From positions 3,720,001-3,784,000 of the forward strand of contig NZ_CP008884.1 in the NCBI RefSeq assembly GCF_000725385.1: DNA of 64,000 nucleotides, written 5' to 3'. The DNA comes from Dyella japonica A8. GTDB lineage: Bacteria; Pseudomonadota; Gammaproteobacteria; Xanthomonadales; Rhodanobacteraceae. The notes under the pieces are model-generated. The model was not told the origin of the DNA and did not search any database. It saw nothing but the letters and a program-made list of their open reading frames with translations. The number at the start of each line of letters is the position of its first letter. Positions within the stretch are counted from its first letter, which is position 1. Both the position numbers and the translations under genes were made by a program. Shown piece by piece: positions 48,039 to 55,641 of this stretch.

Positions 48039-50633
48039 TCAAGCTGCCTGCGAAGCCTCGATGAAGTCCTGCGCAAAACGCTGCAGCACACCACCCGCCT
48101 CGTAGATCGACACTTCCTCCGCCGTATCCAGGCGGCACGTCACCGGTACCTCGACGCGCTCGCCATTCTTGCGGTGGATGACCAGCGTGAGATCCGCGCG
48201 CGGCGTGCGCGCACCGATCACGTCGAAGGTCTCGGTGCCGTCGATGCCTAGCGTCTTGCGGTTGGTGCCGGGCTTGAACTCCAGCGGCAGCACGCCCATG
48301 CCGATCAGGTTGGTGCGGTGGATGCGCTCGAAGCCTTCGGCCGCGATCGCTTCCACGCCGGCAAGACGCACACCCTTGGCTGCCCAGTCACGCGACGAGC
48401 CCTGGCCGTAGTCGGCGCCGGCGATCACGATCAAGGGCTGCTTGCGATCCATGTAGGTCTCGATCGCTTCCCACATGCGCATGACCTTGCCTTCCGGCTC
48501 TACGCGGGCCAGCGAGCCCTTCTTCACCTCACCATCGACCACCGCCATTTCGTTGATCAGCGTGGGGTTGGCGAAGGTGGCGCGCTGCGCGGTCAGGTGA
48601 TCGCCGCGGTGGGTCGCATACGAATTGAAGTCCTCTTCCGGCAAGCCCATCTTGGCGAGGTACTCGCCAGCGGCGCTGTCGAGCAGGATCGCGTTCGACG
48701 GCGACAGGTGATCCGTGGTGATGTTGTCGCCGAGCACCGCCAGCGGGCGCATGCCCTTGAGCGTGCGCTCACCGGCAAGCGCGCCTTCCCAGTACGGCGG
48801 TCGGCGGATATAGGTGCTCTGCGGACGCCAGTCGTACAGCGGCGCAGCACTTGTGCCGGTGTGACCCGTGCGCGCGAACATCGGCTCGTAGACCTTGCGG
48901 AACTGCTCAGGCTTCACGCTGGAGGAAACAATGGCGTCGATCTCTTCGTCGCTCGGCCAGATGTCCTTGAGCGTCACCGGCTGGCCGTTGGCATCGATGC
49001 CGAGCACATCCTTCTCGATATCGAAGCGAATGGTGCCTGCAATGGCATAGGCGACAACCAGAGGCGGCGAGGCCAGGAAGGCCTGCTTGGCATACGGATG
49101 GATGCGGCCGTCGAAGTTGCGGTTGCCCGACAGCACGGCGGTGGCGTACAGGTCGCGATCGATGATCTCCTGCTGGATCGCCGGATCAAGCGCGCCGGAC
49201 ATACCGTTGCAGGTGGTGCAGGCAAACGCGACGATGCCAAAGCCGAGCTTCTCCAGATCCGGCAGCAGGTTCGCTTCCTTCAGGTACAACTCCACCGCCT
49301 TGGACCCGGGCGCGAGCGAGCTCTTCACCCACGGTTTGCGCGTGAGGCCGCGCGCATTGGCATTGCGTGCAAGCAAGGCGGCGGCGATGACGTTGCGCGG
49401 GTTGCTGGTGTTGGTGCAGCTGGTGATGGCAGCGATGATCACCGCGCCATCGGGCATCTGGCCCGGTTGCTCCGTCCACTCACCGGCAATGCCGCGTGCA
49501 GCCAGATCAGACGTCGGCAGGCGCTTGTGCGGGTTGGAAGGTCCGGCCATGTTCCGCACCACGGAGGACAGGTCGAACGTCAGCGTGCGTTCGTACTGGG
49601 CTGCGGCAAGCGTGTCGGCCCACAGGCCCGCAGCCTTGGCATAGGTTTCCACCAGCTTGACCTGCTCGTCGCTGCGGCCGGTGAGGCGCAGGTAATCGAT
49701 GGTCTGGCCGTCGATGAAGAACATCGCGGCAGTGGCGCCATATTCGGGCGCCATGTTGGAGATGGTCGCGCGATCGCCCAGCGTGAGGCTGGCCGCGCCT
49801 TCACCGCGGAATTCCAGATACGCGCCGACCACCTTCTCCTTGCGCAGGAATTCGGTGAGTGCGAGCACGATGTCGGTGGCGGTGATGCCGGGCTGGCGCT
49901 TGCCGGTGAGCTCCACGCCCACGATGTCGGGCAGGCGCATCCACGACGCGCGGCCGAGCATCACGTTCTCTGCTTCCAGGCCGCCCACGCCAATGGCGAT
50001 GACGCCGAGCGCATCGACGTGCGGCGTATGGCTGTCGGTGCCCACGCAGGTGTCCGGATAGGCGACACCGTCCTGGACCTGGATCACCGGCGACATCTTC
50101 TCCAGGTTGATCTGGTGCATGATGCCGTTGCCCGGCGGGATCACGTCGACGTTCTCGAACGCCTTCTTGGTCCAGTTGATGAAGTGGAAACGGTCTTCGT
50201 TGCGGCGATCCTCGATGGCGCGGTTCTTCGCGAACGCATTCGGATCGAAACCGCCGCACTCCACGGCCAGCGAGTGATCGACGATCAGCTGCACCGGCAC
50301 CACCGGGTTCACTTTCGCCGGGTCGCCGCCGCGCTCGGCGATGGCGTCGCGCAGGCCGGCAAGGTCCACCAGCGCTGTCTGGCCGAGGATGTCATGGCAC
50401 ACCACGCGCGCCGGGAACCACGGGAAGTCGCGCTCGCGCTTGCGCTCGATGATCTGCTTCAGCGACTCGGAGAGGATCGCCGGATCGCAACGGCGCACCA
50501 GGTTCTCGGCGAGCACGCGCGAGGTATAGGGCAGCGCGTCATAGGCGCCCGGCTGGATCGCCTCCACGGCGGCGCGCACATCGAAATAATCCAGCGACGT
50601 GCCGGGGAGGGATTGGCGGTAAGCGGTATTCAT
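48039..50633 (-). CDS. acnD: Fe/S-dependent 2-methylcitrate dehydratase AcnD
   Basis: AcnD is an aconitase-like [4Fe-4S] enzyme that dehydrates 2-methylcitrate together with PrpF. From ATG 50633 it has 864 residues. An ATG at 50642 would add three. Cluster cysteines lie in AITSCTNTSNPRN and FACTTCNGMSG. Substrate motifs include GTDSHTPHVDALGVIAIGVGG near the middle and GADYGQGSSRDWAAKG at the C-terminal swivelling domain. Length and motifs match AcnD rather than AcnA. It leads prpF and prpD. prpC and prpB lie 6 kb away on the same strand. Confidence 0.95.
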   Translation of the reverse strand: MNTAYRQSLPGTSLDYFDVRAAVEAIQPGAYDALPYTSRVLAENLVRRCDPAILSESLKQIIERKRERDFPWFPARVVCHDILGQTALVDLAGLRDAIAERGGDPAKVNPVVPVQLIVDHSLAVECGGFDPNAFAKNRAIEDRRNEDRFHFINWTKKAFENVDVIPPGNGIMHQINLEKMSPVIQVQDGVAYPDTCVGTDSHTPHVDALGVIAIGVGGLEAENVMLGRASWMRLPDIVGVELTGKRQPGITATDIVLALTEFLRKEKVVGAYLEFRGEGAASLTLGDRATISNMAPEYGATAAMFFIDGQTIDYLRLTGRSDEQVKLVETYAKAAGLWADTLAAAQYERTLTFDLSSVVRNMAGPSNPHKRLPTSDLAARGIAGEWTEQPGQMPDGAVIIAAITSCTNTSNPRNVIAAALLARNANARGLTRKPWVKSSLAPGSKAVELYLKEANLLPDLEKLGFGIVAFACTTCNGMSGALDPAIQQEIIDRDLYATAVLSGNRNFDGRIHPYAKQAFLASPPLVVAYAIAGTIRFDIEKDVLGIDANGQPVTLKDIWPSDEEIDAIVSSSVKPEQFRKVYEPMFARTGHTGTSAAPLYDWRPQSTYIRRPPYWEGALAGERTLKGMRPLAVLGDNITTDHLSPSNAILLDSAAGEYLAKMGLPEEDFNSYATHRGDHLTAQRATFANPTLINEMAVVDGEVKKGSLARVEPEGKVMRMWEAIETYMDRKQPLIVIAGADYGQGSSRDWAAKGVRLAGVEAIAAEGFERIHRTNLIGMGVLPLEFKPGTNRKTLGIDGTETFDVIGARTPRADLTLVIHRKNGERVEVPVTCRLDTAEEVSIYEAGGVLQRFAQDFIEASQAA

Positions 50634-50765
50634 AGATATCAAGAACCCTGGGGACGAACGCCGGGCTGACGTGGTCTGCCTATTTTAGCGGGAGAAAACC
50701 TTTTCCTTAAGGGGTTTGGCTTGACTGGTATGCACGGCGGCATCGACAATAGTGGGATACTGATC

Positions 50766-50905
50766 CCAAAAGGGAGTAGTTCCGGGCACAGGCTTCATCC
50801 GTGCTCTTGCGGTGGTCGTCATCACGGGTGCAACCGCACCCCGGTCACTGCAGCGGCTCTGCCGCGAACGAGACTTTTGCAGTAACAACGGGCCGCGCGT
50901 GTCCG
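50766..50905 (+). promoter_or_regulatory. yybP-ykoY-type (manganese) riboswitch before terC
   Basis: The 310-nt gap upstream of the TerC gene holds AAAAGGGAGTAG (50768-50779), the signature 5' loop of yybP-ykoY RNAs. Paired segments and GTGCAACCGCACC follow, then the closing CGAGACTTTTGC (50891-50902). In other bacteria this RNA senses Mn2+ and controls TerC-like or MntP exporters. I see the two hallmark loops but have not folded the RNA. Confidence 0.8.
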
Positions 50906-50942
50906 TCGTTGCTGCATTTGTCTTACGCGCAGAGACACGCTC

Positions 50943-51629
50943 ATGGAACTTGCCGTTACCGAATTCCTCTCCGGCCTGATGGCCATCGTGCTGCTCGATC
51001 TCGTGCTCGCGGGCGACAACGCCATCGTGATTGCACTGGCGGCACGCAACCTGCCCCGCCAGATCCAGAAGAAGGCCGTGCTCTGGGGCACCGTGGGCGC
51101 CGTCGCGGTGCGCCTGGTGCTCACCGGCATGGTCGTGTTCCTGCTCGAGCTGCCGGGCCTGATGCTGGTGGGCGGCCTGCTGCTGGTGCCGATCGCCTGG
51201 AAGCTGCTGCAACCCGATGACAAGCCCACGCACGCCATCGGCGCGGCCGGCAGCTTCTGGACGGCGATGCGCACGATCATCGTCGCCGACGCACTGATGG
51301 GCCTGGACAACGTGCTGGCCATCGCGGGCGCCGCCAAGGGCCATATGGCGCTGGTGATCATCGGCCTGGCGATCAGCGTCCCGCTGGTGGTGTGGGGCTC
51401 GTCGCTGATCCTGCGCCTGATCGAACGCTTCCCGGTGATCGTCACCATCGGCGCGGGCGCCATCGCCTGGACCGCCGCGCGCATGATCGCGCACGACCGC
51501 TGGCTGGCCCCCTGGTTCGAAACGCATGCGTGGACGGCCTATGTACTCGATGTCCTGCTGGTCGTCGGCGTGTGCCTGGGGGGATGGCTGATGCAGCGTC
51601 GCCGCCTTCGCGCCCAGGCATCCGCTTGA
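50943..51629 (+). CDS. TerC-family integral membrane protein (probable manganese exporter)
   Basis: The 228-residue protein has about seven membrane helices. The TerC signatures are LDLVLAGDNAIVIALAARNLP in the first part and IIVADALMGLDNVLAIAGAAKGH in the second, each with the conserved Asp-Asn that can coordinate metal. Family members such as YkoY and MeeF/Alx are linked to Mn2+ export and metalation of exported proteins. The yybP-ykoY-type leader just upstream supports manganese control. A GST gene follows 57 nt downstream. Confidence 0.9.
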   Translation: MELAVTEFLSGLMAIVLLDLVLAGDNAIVIALAARNLPRQIQKKAVLWGTVGAVAVRLVLTGMVVFLLELPGLMLVGGLLLVPIAWKLLQPDDKPTHAIGAAGSFWTAMRTIIVADALMGLDNVLAIAGAAKGHMALVIIGLAISVPLVVWGSSLILRLIERFPVIVTIGAGAIAWTAARMIAHDRWLAPWFETHAWTAYVLDVLLVVGVCLGGWLMQRRRLRAQASA

Positions 51630-51686
51630 GGGCGACGCGGCCGGCGCGCGACACTTTAGGGATAACGCCAACCGGGGAAACTCCGC

Positions 51687-52295
51687 ATGAAGCTGTACTA
51701 CCTGCCGGGCGCCTGCTCGCTCGCCGACCATATCGTCCTTGAATGGATTGGCCAGCCCTACGAAGCCCATCGCGTCGCACGCGAGGAGCTGGGCTCGCCA
51801 GACTACCTGCACATCAACCCGTCGGGCGTGGTCCCTGCCCTGCAGGAGCCTGATGGCTGGGTGCTGACGGAGAACGTGGCGATCCTCAACTACCTCGCCG
51901 ACAAATTTCCGCTGGCGGGCCTTGGCGGCGACGGCGCACGAGGCCGTGCCGAAGTGAACCGCTGGCTGGCCTTCCTCAATTCGGACCTGCACCCGCTGTT
52001 CAGGCTCGTGTTTCGCCCCGAGCGCTACATCGACGGCGAAGGCGCCCAGGAACAGCTTCGCGCCAAGGCCATTGCCCGCCTGCGGGGCTACTACGAGCGC
52101 CTCGACGCGCAACTGGAAGGCCGCGACTGGCTGACCGGCACGCGCTCGTTTGCCGACCCGTACCTGTTCGTCGTGCTGCGCTGGGCCATGGGCAAGGGCG
52201 TGGACCTGTCCGGCCTGGACCGTCTGGCCCGCTTCCACCAGCGGATGAGCGACGACGCCGGCGTGAAGGCGGCGATGCAACAGGAAGGGCTCTGA
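51687..52295 (+). CDS. Glutathione S-transferase family protein
   Basis: The 202-residue cytoplasmic protein has the GST N-terminal thioredoxin-like domain: MKLYYLPGACSLADHIVLEW with the Cys-Ser pair of beta-class enzymes, then NPSGVVPALQEPDGWVLTENVAIL with the cis-Pro and glutathione gamma-glutamyl site. The C-terminal helical domain contains LTGTRSFADPYLFVVLRWA. The substrate is unknown. It follows terC on the same strand, probably in one unit, and converges with the export cluster. Confidence 0.92.
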   Translation: MKLYYLPGACSLADHIVLEWIGQPYEAHRVAREELGSPDYLHINPSGVVPALQEPDGWVLTENVAILNYLADKFPLAGLGGDGARGRAEVNRWLAFLNSDLHPLFRLVFRPERYIDGEGAQEQLRAKAIARLRGYYERLDAQLEGRDWLTGTRSFADPYLFVVLRWAMGKGVDLSGLDRLARFHQRMSDDAGVKAAMQQEGL

Positions 52296-52326
52296 GCACG
52301 CCGGGCACGCGCACGTGCCCGACGCC

Positions 52327-53772
52327 CTAGAACATCATCGGCATGCGCACAGTCACCGTGACATCAGGCGTGTCGCGCGTGACGCCCACACCCAGCGTGA
52401 AGTTGAGCGTCCGCTTGTCGCTGAAGCGCCATGAGCCACCGATCAGCAGCGTGCCGAGCACGGTTTTCACCGAACCCGGCACGGTCTGACCGTTCTGCTT
52501 GGTCAGGCCGACGAAGCTCTGGTCGTAGCCGATGCTCATCGACGCTTTCTCGTTGAGCGACAGGCCCATGCCGATGCTGACGTCGGCAATATTGCCCACC
52601 TTCACCTTGCCCAGATATTCCGTGCCGCCCAACAGGATGTTGCGGCTCACGTTGTTGCGCGGCACGTTGTACAGGTAACTCAGGTTGCCGAAGAACACCA
52701 CCGGATCGGTGGGATACAGCCACGTCACGCCGGGCTGGATGGACCAGAAGCCCGTTCCCGTCGGCTGCTGCAGCGGCAGTCCGGTGCCGGTGGCGGAAAG
52801 ATCCACTTCGTTGATCACGTTTTCCACGCAGCGATGGACGCAATCAGTGGTGACCTCGAACGGATCCTTGCCGGTGCGCGATTTGACGCGCAACCAGCCG
52901 ACATAGAAAGCCTTGTCCGGACCGCCAACGTTGAGCTGGTAACGAAGGGTCGCTTCGATATCGCCCAAGCCATGGCCACTGGAGCCGAAGGCGTTGTCGG
53001 TGGCGGTGCCGGTGAAGATCTCGCGGCTGATGGTGTCCTGATGCGCATACACGTAGGGCACGCGTACCTCCACCTCCATGCGGTTGGTAATGCCGTAGCG
53101 CGTCGTCAGCCAGCCGATCTGCGTGGTGTTCTTCACCTGACGGGCATCGATCAGGCCGATCAGAATGGCCGGGATCACCGTGTAGCCGACCAGTGCGACA
53201 CGATCGAGCGAGGAATAGCCGAACTGGTAGGCCGGCTCGATGATCACCTTGCCCCTGGGGGTAAGCACACCGGGTTGCTGGAAGATGGGCGCCACCTCGG
53301 GCGGGCGCGTGTCCTGCCTGGGCGCCTGCCCCACCGGCTGCTGCGCCTGATCGGTCGAAGGGGCACTCGCCGCGACGGCATCCGCCGCTGGCATCGGCAA
53401 GGCCGATGCCATGGCGCCGCCTGCGGCGATGTTGCCGGCGCGCTGCTTGTCGAGCACGTCCATGCCCACGGCATGACGCAGGGCCTGGTAGTCGGCCTCC
53501 TGCTGCGCCAGCGCGCGCTTCATGGCATCGAGTTCTTCGATCTGCGCACTGATCTGGCTGCGCATGGCATCGATGCGCTCACCCTGCTCCGCCACCTGCT
53601 TGCGCAGGTCGCTGGCTGGAACGTCGTTCGCCGTTGCGTTCGCTGGCGACGGCGCTGCCGCAGGCAAAGGCACCGGCGGCGTTGAGGATTGTTGCGCCGA
53701 TACGGGCGCGCCAAGCATCGCCAGTCCAGCACACCCTGACGTCAAGAGATACCGCCACGTTGTCTGTCGCAT
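52327..53772 (-). CDS. Outer-membrane barrel with N-terminal coiled coil (FapF-like), probable fibre exporter
   Basis: From ATG 53772 the product has 481 residues. A signal peptide (LLTSGCAGLAMLGAPVSA) is followed by an Ala/Pro-rich spacer, then a coiled coil (about 54-103: DLRKQVAEQGERIDAMRSQI and onward), a second Ala-rich linker to about 160, and a beta-barrel from GVLTPRGKVIIEPAYQFGYS to the C-terminal ...VRMPMMF, whose final Phe is typical of outer-membrane proteins. Signal peptide, coiled coil and barrel in this order are the plan of FapF, the channel of the Pseudomonas Fap amyloid system. Similar proteins are often labelled only as transporter. It is the last gene of the cluster, after a strong hairpin. 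Confidence 0.8.
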   Translation of the reverse strand: MRQTTWRYLLTSGCAGLAMLGAPVSAQQSSTPPVPLPAAAPSPANATANDVPASDLRKQVAEQGERIDAMRSQISAQIEELDAMKRALAQQEADYQALRHAVGMDVLDKQRAGNIAAGGAMASALPMPAADAVAASAPSTDQAQQPVGQAPRQDTRPPEVAPIFQQPGVLTPRGKVIIEPAYQFGYSSLDRVALVGYTVIPAILIGLIDARQVKNTTQIGWLTTRYGITNRMEVEVRVPYVYAHQDTISREIFTGTATDNAFGSSGHGLGDIEATLRYQLNVGGPDKAFYVGWLRVKSRTGKDPFEVTTDCVHRCVENVINEVDLSATGTGLPLQQPTGTGFWSIQPGVTWLYPTDPVVFFGNLSYLYNVPRNNVSRNILLGGTEYLGKVKVGNIADVSIGMGLSLNEKASMSIGYDQSFVGLTKQNGQTVPGSVKTVLGTLLIGGSWRFSDKRTLNFTLGVGVTRDTPDVTVTVRMPMMF

Positions 53773-53815
53773 CGTGCTCCCCCTCCAAAGTACTCCTGGC
53801 TTGGTGTCACACAGA

Positions 53816-53849
53816 CGAAGGCGCCGCGGGGTCGCCCGCGGCGCCTTCG
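53816..53849. terminator. Strong hairpin inside the export cluster
   Basis: CGAAGGCGCCGCGGG / CCCGCGGCGCCTTCG is a perfect 15-bp stem with loop GTCG, in the 113-nt gap between the 171-residue protein and the barrel gene. No clear T run follows, so it may reduce rather than end transcription. Confidence 0.7.
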
Positions 53850-53885
53850 CCATCCCGGATATTTCGTGGCGGTGCGCGTTCCATC

Positions 53886-54401
53886 TCAGTGCACCAATGA
53901 CTGAAGTTGTGCCTGCTGCAGCGCGTCCTGGAAATTCGCCGAGCGGAAGACGTTGAGCGAATTGACCGACGTGTTCAGCGTGGTAATGGTCTGGATCTTC
54001 TGATTGTCCAGCGTGTTCTGGATCAGCGTGCCGGCGCTGACCTGCCCGAGCGACGATGGGTCGAACGTATTGTTGGGCCCGATCTGCGTGAGCGACATGG
54101 AGTTGAGCGCCGTCTGCATGGCCGAGGCCTGTGCGGCCGTCATGCGCCCGATGTCCGGCACGTTGAAACTGGTCTGGGTGACGAGATTGCCGTTGACATA
54201 GACAGCGCGGTTGATGCCGAACGACGCCAGCAACCCATTGCCCACCTCGAATCCACCGCGTATGCCGTCCAGCACGTCCTGACTGACAGGAACCCAGCCG
54301 CCGGCCTGGGGTGCGCCGTCCTCCGCCCTTGCGCCCATGGCATAGGTGGCGCCAAGGCAGAACATCGAACCGATGCAAATGATGCGGAGCGCGGCTCTCA
54401 T
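53886..54401 (-). CDS. Exported protein with a double-glycine motif after its signal peptide
   Basis: ATG 54401 has GAGG 8 nt upstream and gives 171 residues. An ATG at 54407 is too close to that site. A signal peptide (ALRIICIGSMFCLGATYAMGARA) is followed by VPVSQDVLDGIRGGFEVGNG. Leu at -7, Ile at -4 and Gly-Gly at -2/-1 form a double-glycine site of the kind cut by C39 peptidases. The part after it contains FGINRAVYVNGNLVTQT and a C-terminal half rich in N, Q, T and S (GTLIQNTLDNQKIQTIT). It starts 11 nt after the C39 gene. It has the position of fapE in Fap loci. Function inferred only: secreted substrate or matrix part. Confidence 0.8.
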   Translation of the reverse strand: MRAALRIICIGSMFCLGATYAMGARAEDGAPQAGGWVPVSQDVLDGIRGGFEVGNGLLASFGINRAVYVNGNLVTQTSFNVPDIGRMTAAQASAMQTALNSMSLTQIGPNNTFDPSSLGQVSAGTLIQNTLDNQKIQTITTLNTSVNSLNVFRSANFQDALQQAQLQSLVH

Positions 54402-54411
54402 CGCCATATCC

Positions 54412-55092
54412 TCAAAGATCGTCCGGCCCTTTCTTGGGCATCACCATGTTGAAGAGACTGTTGCGATCGACGGCTGTGTCGATCGGCGCCGACGGTGCGA
54501 CCTTCCAGTCATTGGGGCTGTTGAACACCGCCAGGTTGCGGCGGTTGTGGATGACGAACACGAGCCCGCTCGTCCACATGGCCATGAACCGGCTTTGCGC
54601 GATCACCCTCGTACCCCGCGCCGGATCGCCCACCAGCACGCGATCGTTGCGAATGCCCTTGATGACCACGAAGTGGTGATAGCCCTTCTCGTCGATCAGC
54701 ACGATCGCCGGGAGCTTTTCCTGCGCGAGCTTGTCGAGCGGCACGCGGAACCCATCGGCATCAAAACCGTTGGCATCCAGGAAACGCTTGATGTCGAGCA
54801 GCGAGAAGCCTTCTTTGTTGATCTTGGCCCGGTCGCCGTGGGTATACATCTGCTCGAAAGCCACCTGTTCGTCCACCGGGTAGCCGTACTGGTAGGTAAG
54901 CAGCGTGGCGACCGCCGCGGAGCCGCAGCTGAAGTCGTACTTCTGATGGATCGTGGTCTTGTAACGAGCCTCCTTGAGGCTCGTCAGATGAATGCTGTAG
55001 TTGCCGCTGCCGCTGATGACACCCACCGTGGAGGCAGGGCTCCCGGATGGCAGCGCCACCAACATCATCAGTAGCGCTGCGGGAATTTTCAC
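54412..55092 (-). CDS. Exported C39-family cysteine peptidase (FapD-like)
   Basis: C39 peptidases cut after double glycines. The 226-residue protein starts at GTG 55092, which overlaps the preceding stop (GTGA). It begins with a signal peptide (IPAALLMMLVALPSGSPA). The catalytic Cys is Cys56 in YDFSCGSAAVATLLTY, the His is 139/140 in YHHFVVIKG, and the Asp is 156 in VGDPARGT. There is no transporter domain, unlike bacteriocin ABC exporters with fused C39 domains, so the enzyme should work in the periplasm. FapD of Pseudomonas is of this type. The genes on both sides encode proteins with double-glycine motifs. Confidence 0.88.
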   Translation of the reverse strand: MKIPAALLMMLVALPSGSPASTVGVISGSGNYSIHLTSLKEARYKTTIHQKYDFSCGSAAVATLLTYQYGYPVDEQVAFEQMYTHGDRAKINKEGFSLLDIKRFLDANGFDADGFRVPLDKLAQEKLPAIVLIDEKGYHHFVVIKGIRNDRVLVGDPARGTRVIAQSRFMAMWTSGLVFVIHNRRNLAVFNSPNDWKVAPSAPIDTAVDRNSLFNMVMPKKGPDDL

Positions 55093-55514
55093 GGTTTGAA
55101 CTCGACACTGATGACGGTCGCGTTCTGGATGAGCACGTTGCTGCCGGAGTTCTGGATCACTACCGGAATACCCACCTCGCCGTTGAAGGCCCCGCCATTG
55201 ATGACGTTAGCGCCGGAAATGACATGGTCGGCGCTGTCGTTGGTCACCGTGCCATTGAGGCTGGTGTTCTGGGCAATTAGCGTTCCGCCACTCATGCCCG
55301 CGAGTGTGGCGTTGTCGACGCCCGAACCCAGGCCGGGCGCACTGACGGCCTCGCCCTTCGTCACGTCGACGGCCGCGGCGTAGACCGCGATGGGCGATTG
55401 CGCACCATTGAGCAGATAGGTCGCCGGTGTCTGCGCGTTTTGAGCGCTCAGCACCGTAGGCACCACCATCACACATAGCGCGATTGCGCCGGTCATCCCA
55501 TTGAGAATCCGCAC
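55089..55514 (-). CDS. Small exported protein with a double-glycine motif and a QNSG-type C-terminus
   Basis: The start at GTG 55514, with GGGAG upstream, gives 141 residues (ATG 55496 is an alternative). The signal peptide (TGAIALCVMVVPTVLSA) is followed by a region ending NATLAGMSGGTLIAQN. Leu at -7, Met at -4 and Gly-Gly (76-77) form a double-glycine site. The 64 residues after it are rich in N, S, T and G and end in VVIQNSGSNVLIQNATVISV, which resembles the end of the glycine-rich protein encoded just upstream. A beta-rich fibre subunit or nucleator is plausible. The stop overlaps the C39 start. Confidence 0.8.
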   Translation of the reverse strand: MRILNGMTGAIALCVMVVPTVLSAQNAQTPATYLLNGAQSPIAVYAAAVDVTKGEAVSAPGLGSGVDNATLAGMSGGTLIAQNTSLNGTVTNDSADHVISGANVINGGAFNGEVGIPVVIQNSGSNVLIQNATVISVEFKP

Positions 55515-55641
55515 GGCACTATCTCCCTCGGCCTGCGTATCGGACGCGGACGCGCTTTTTGCGCGCCCCGTCCTCAAGGCCTTTGCAGGTGCAGCCGGAC
55601 ATGGCGGAGCGTTGGCTCCACCATGCCGGATACCGTCTCAC

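Noticed and set aside
54412..55092. Bacteriocin (microcin) locus
   Set aside because: C39 and double-glycine motifs suggest it, but there is no ABC exporter and no immunity gene, the substrates have signal peptides, and an outer-membrane barrel is present.
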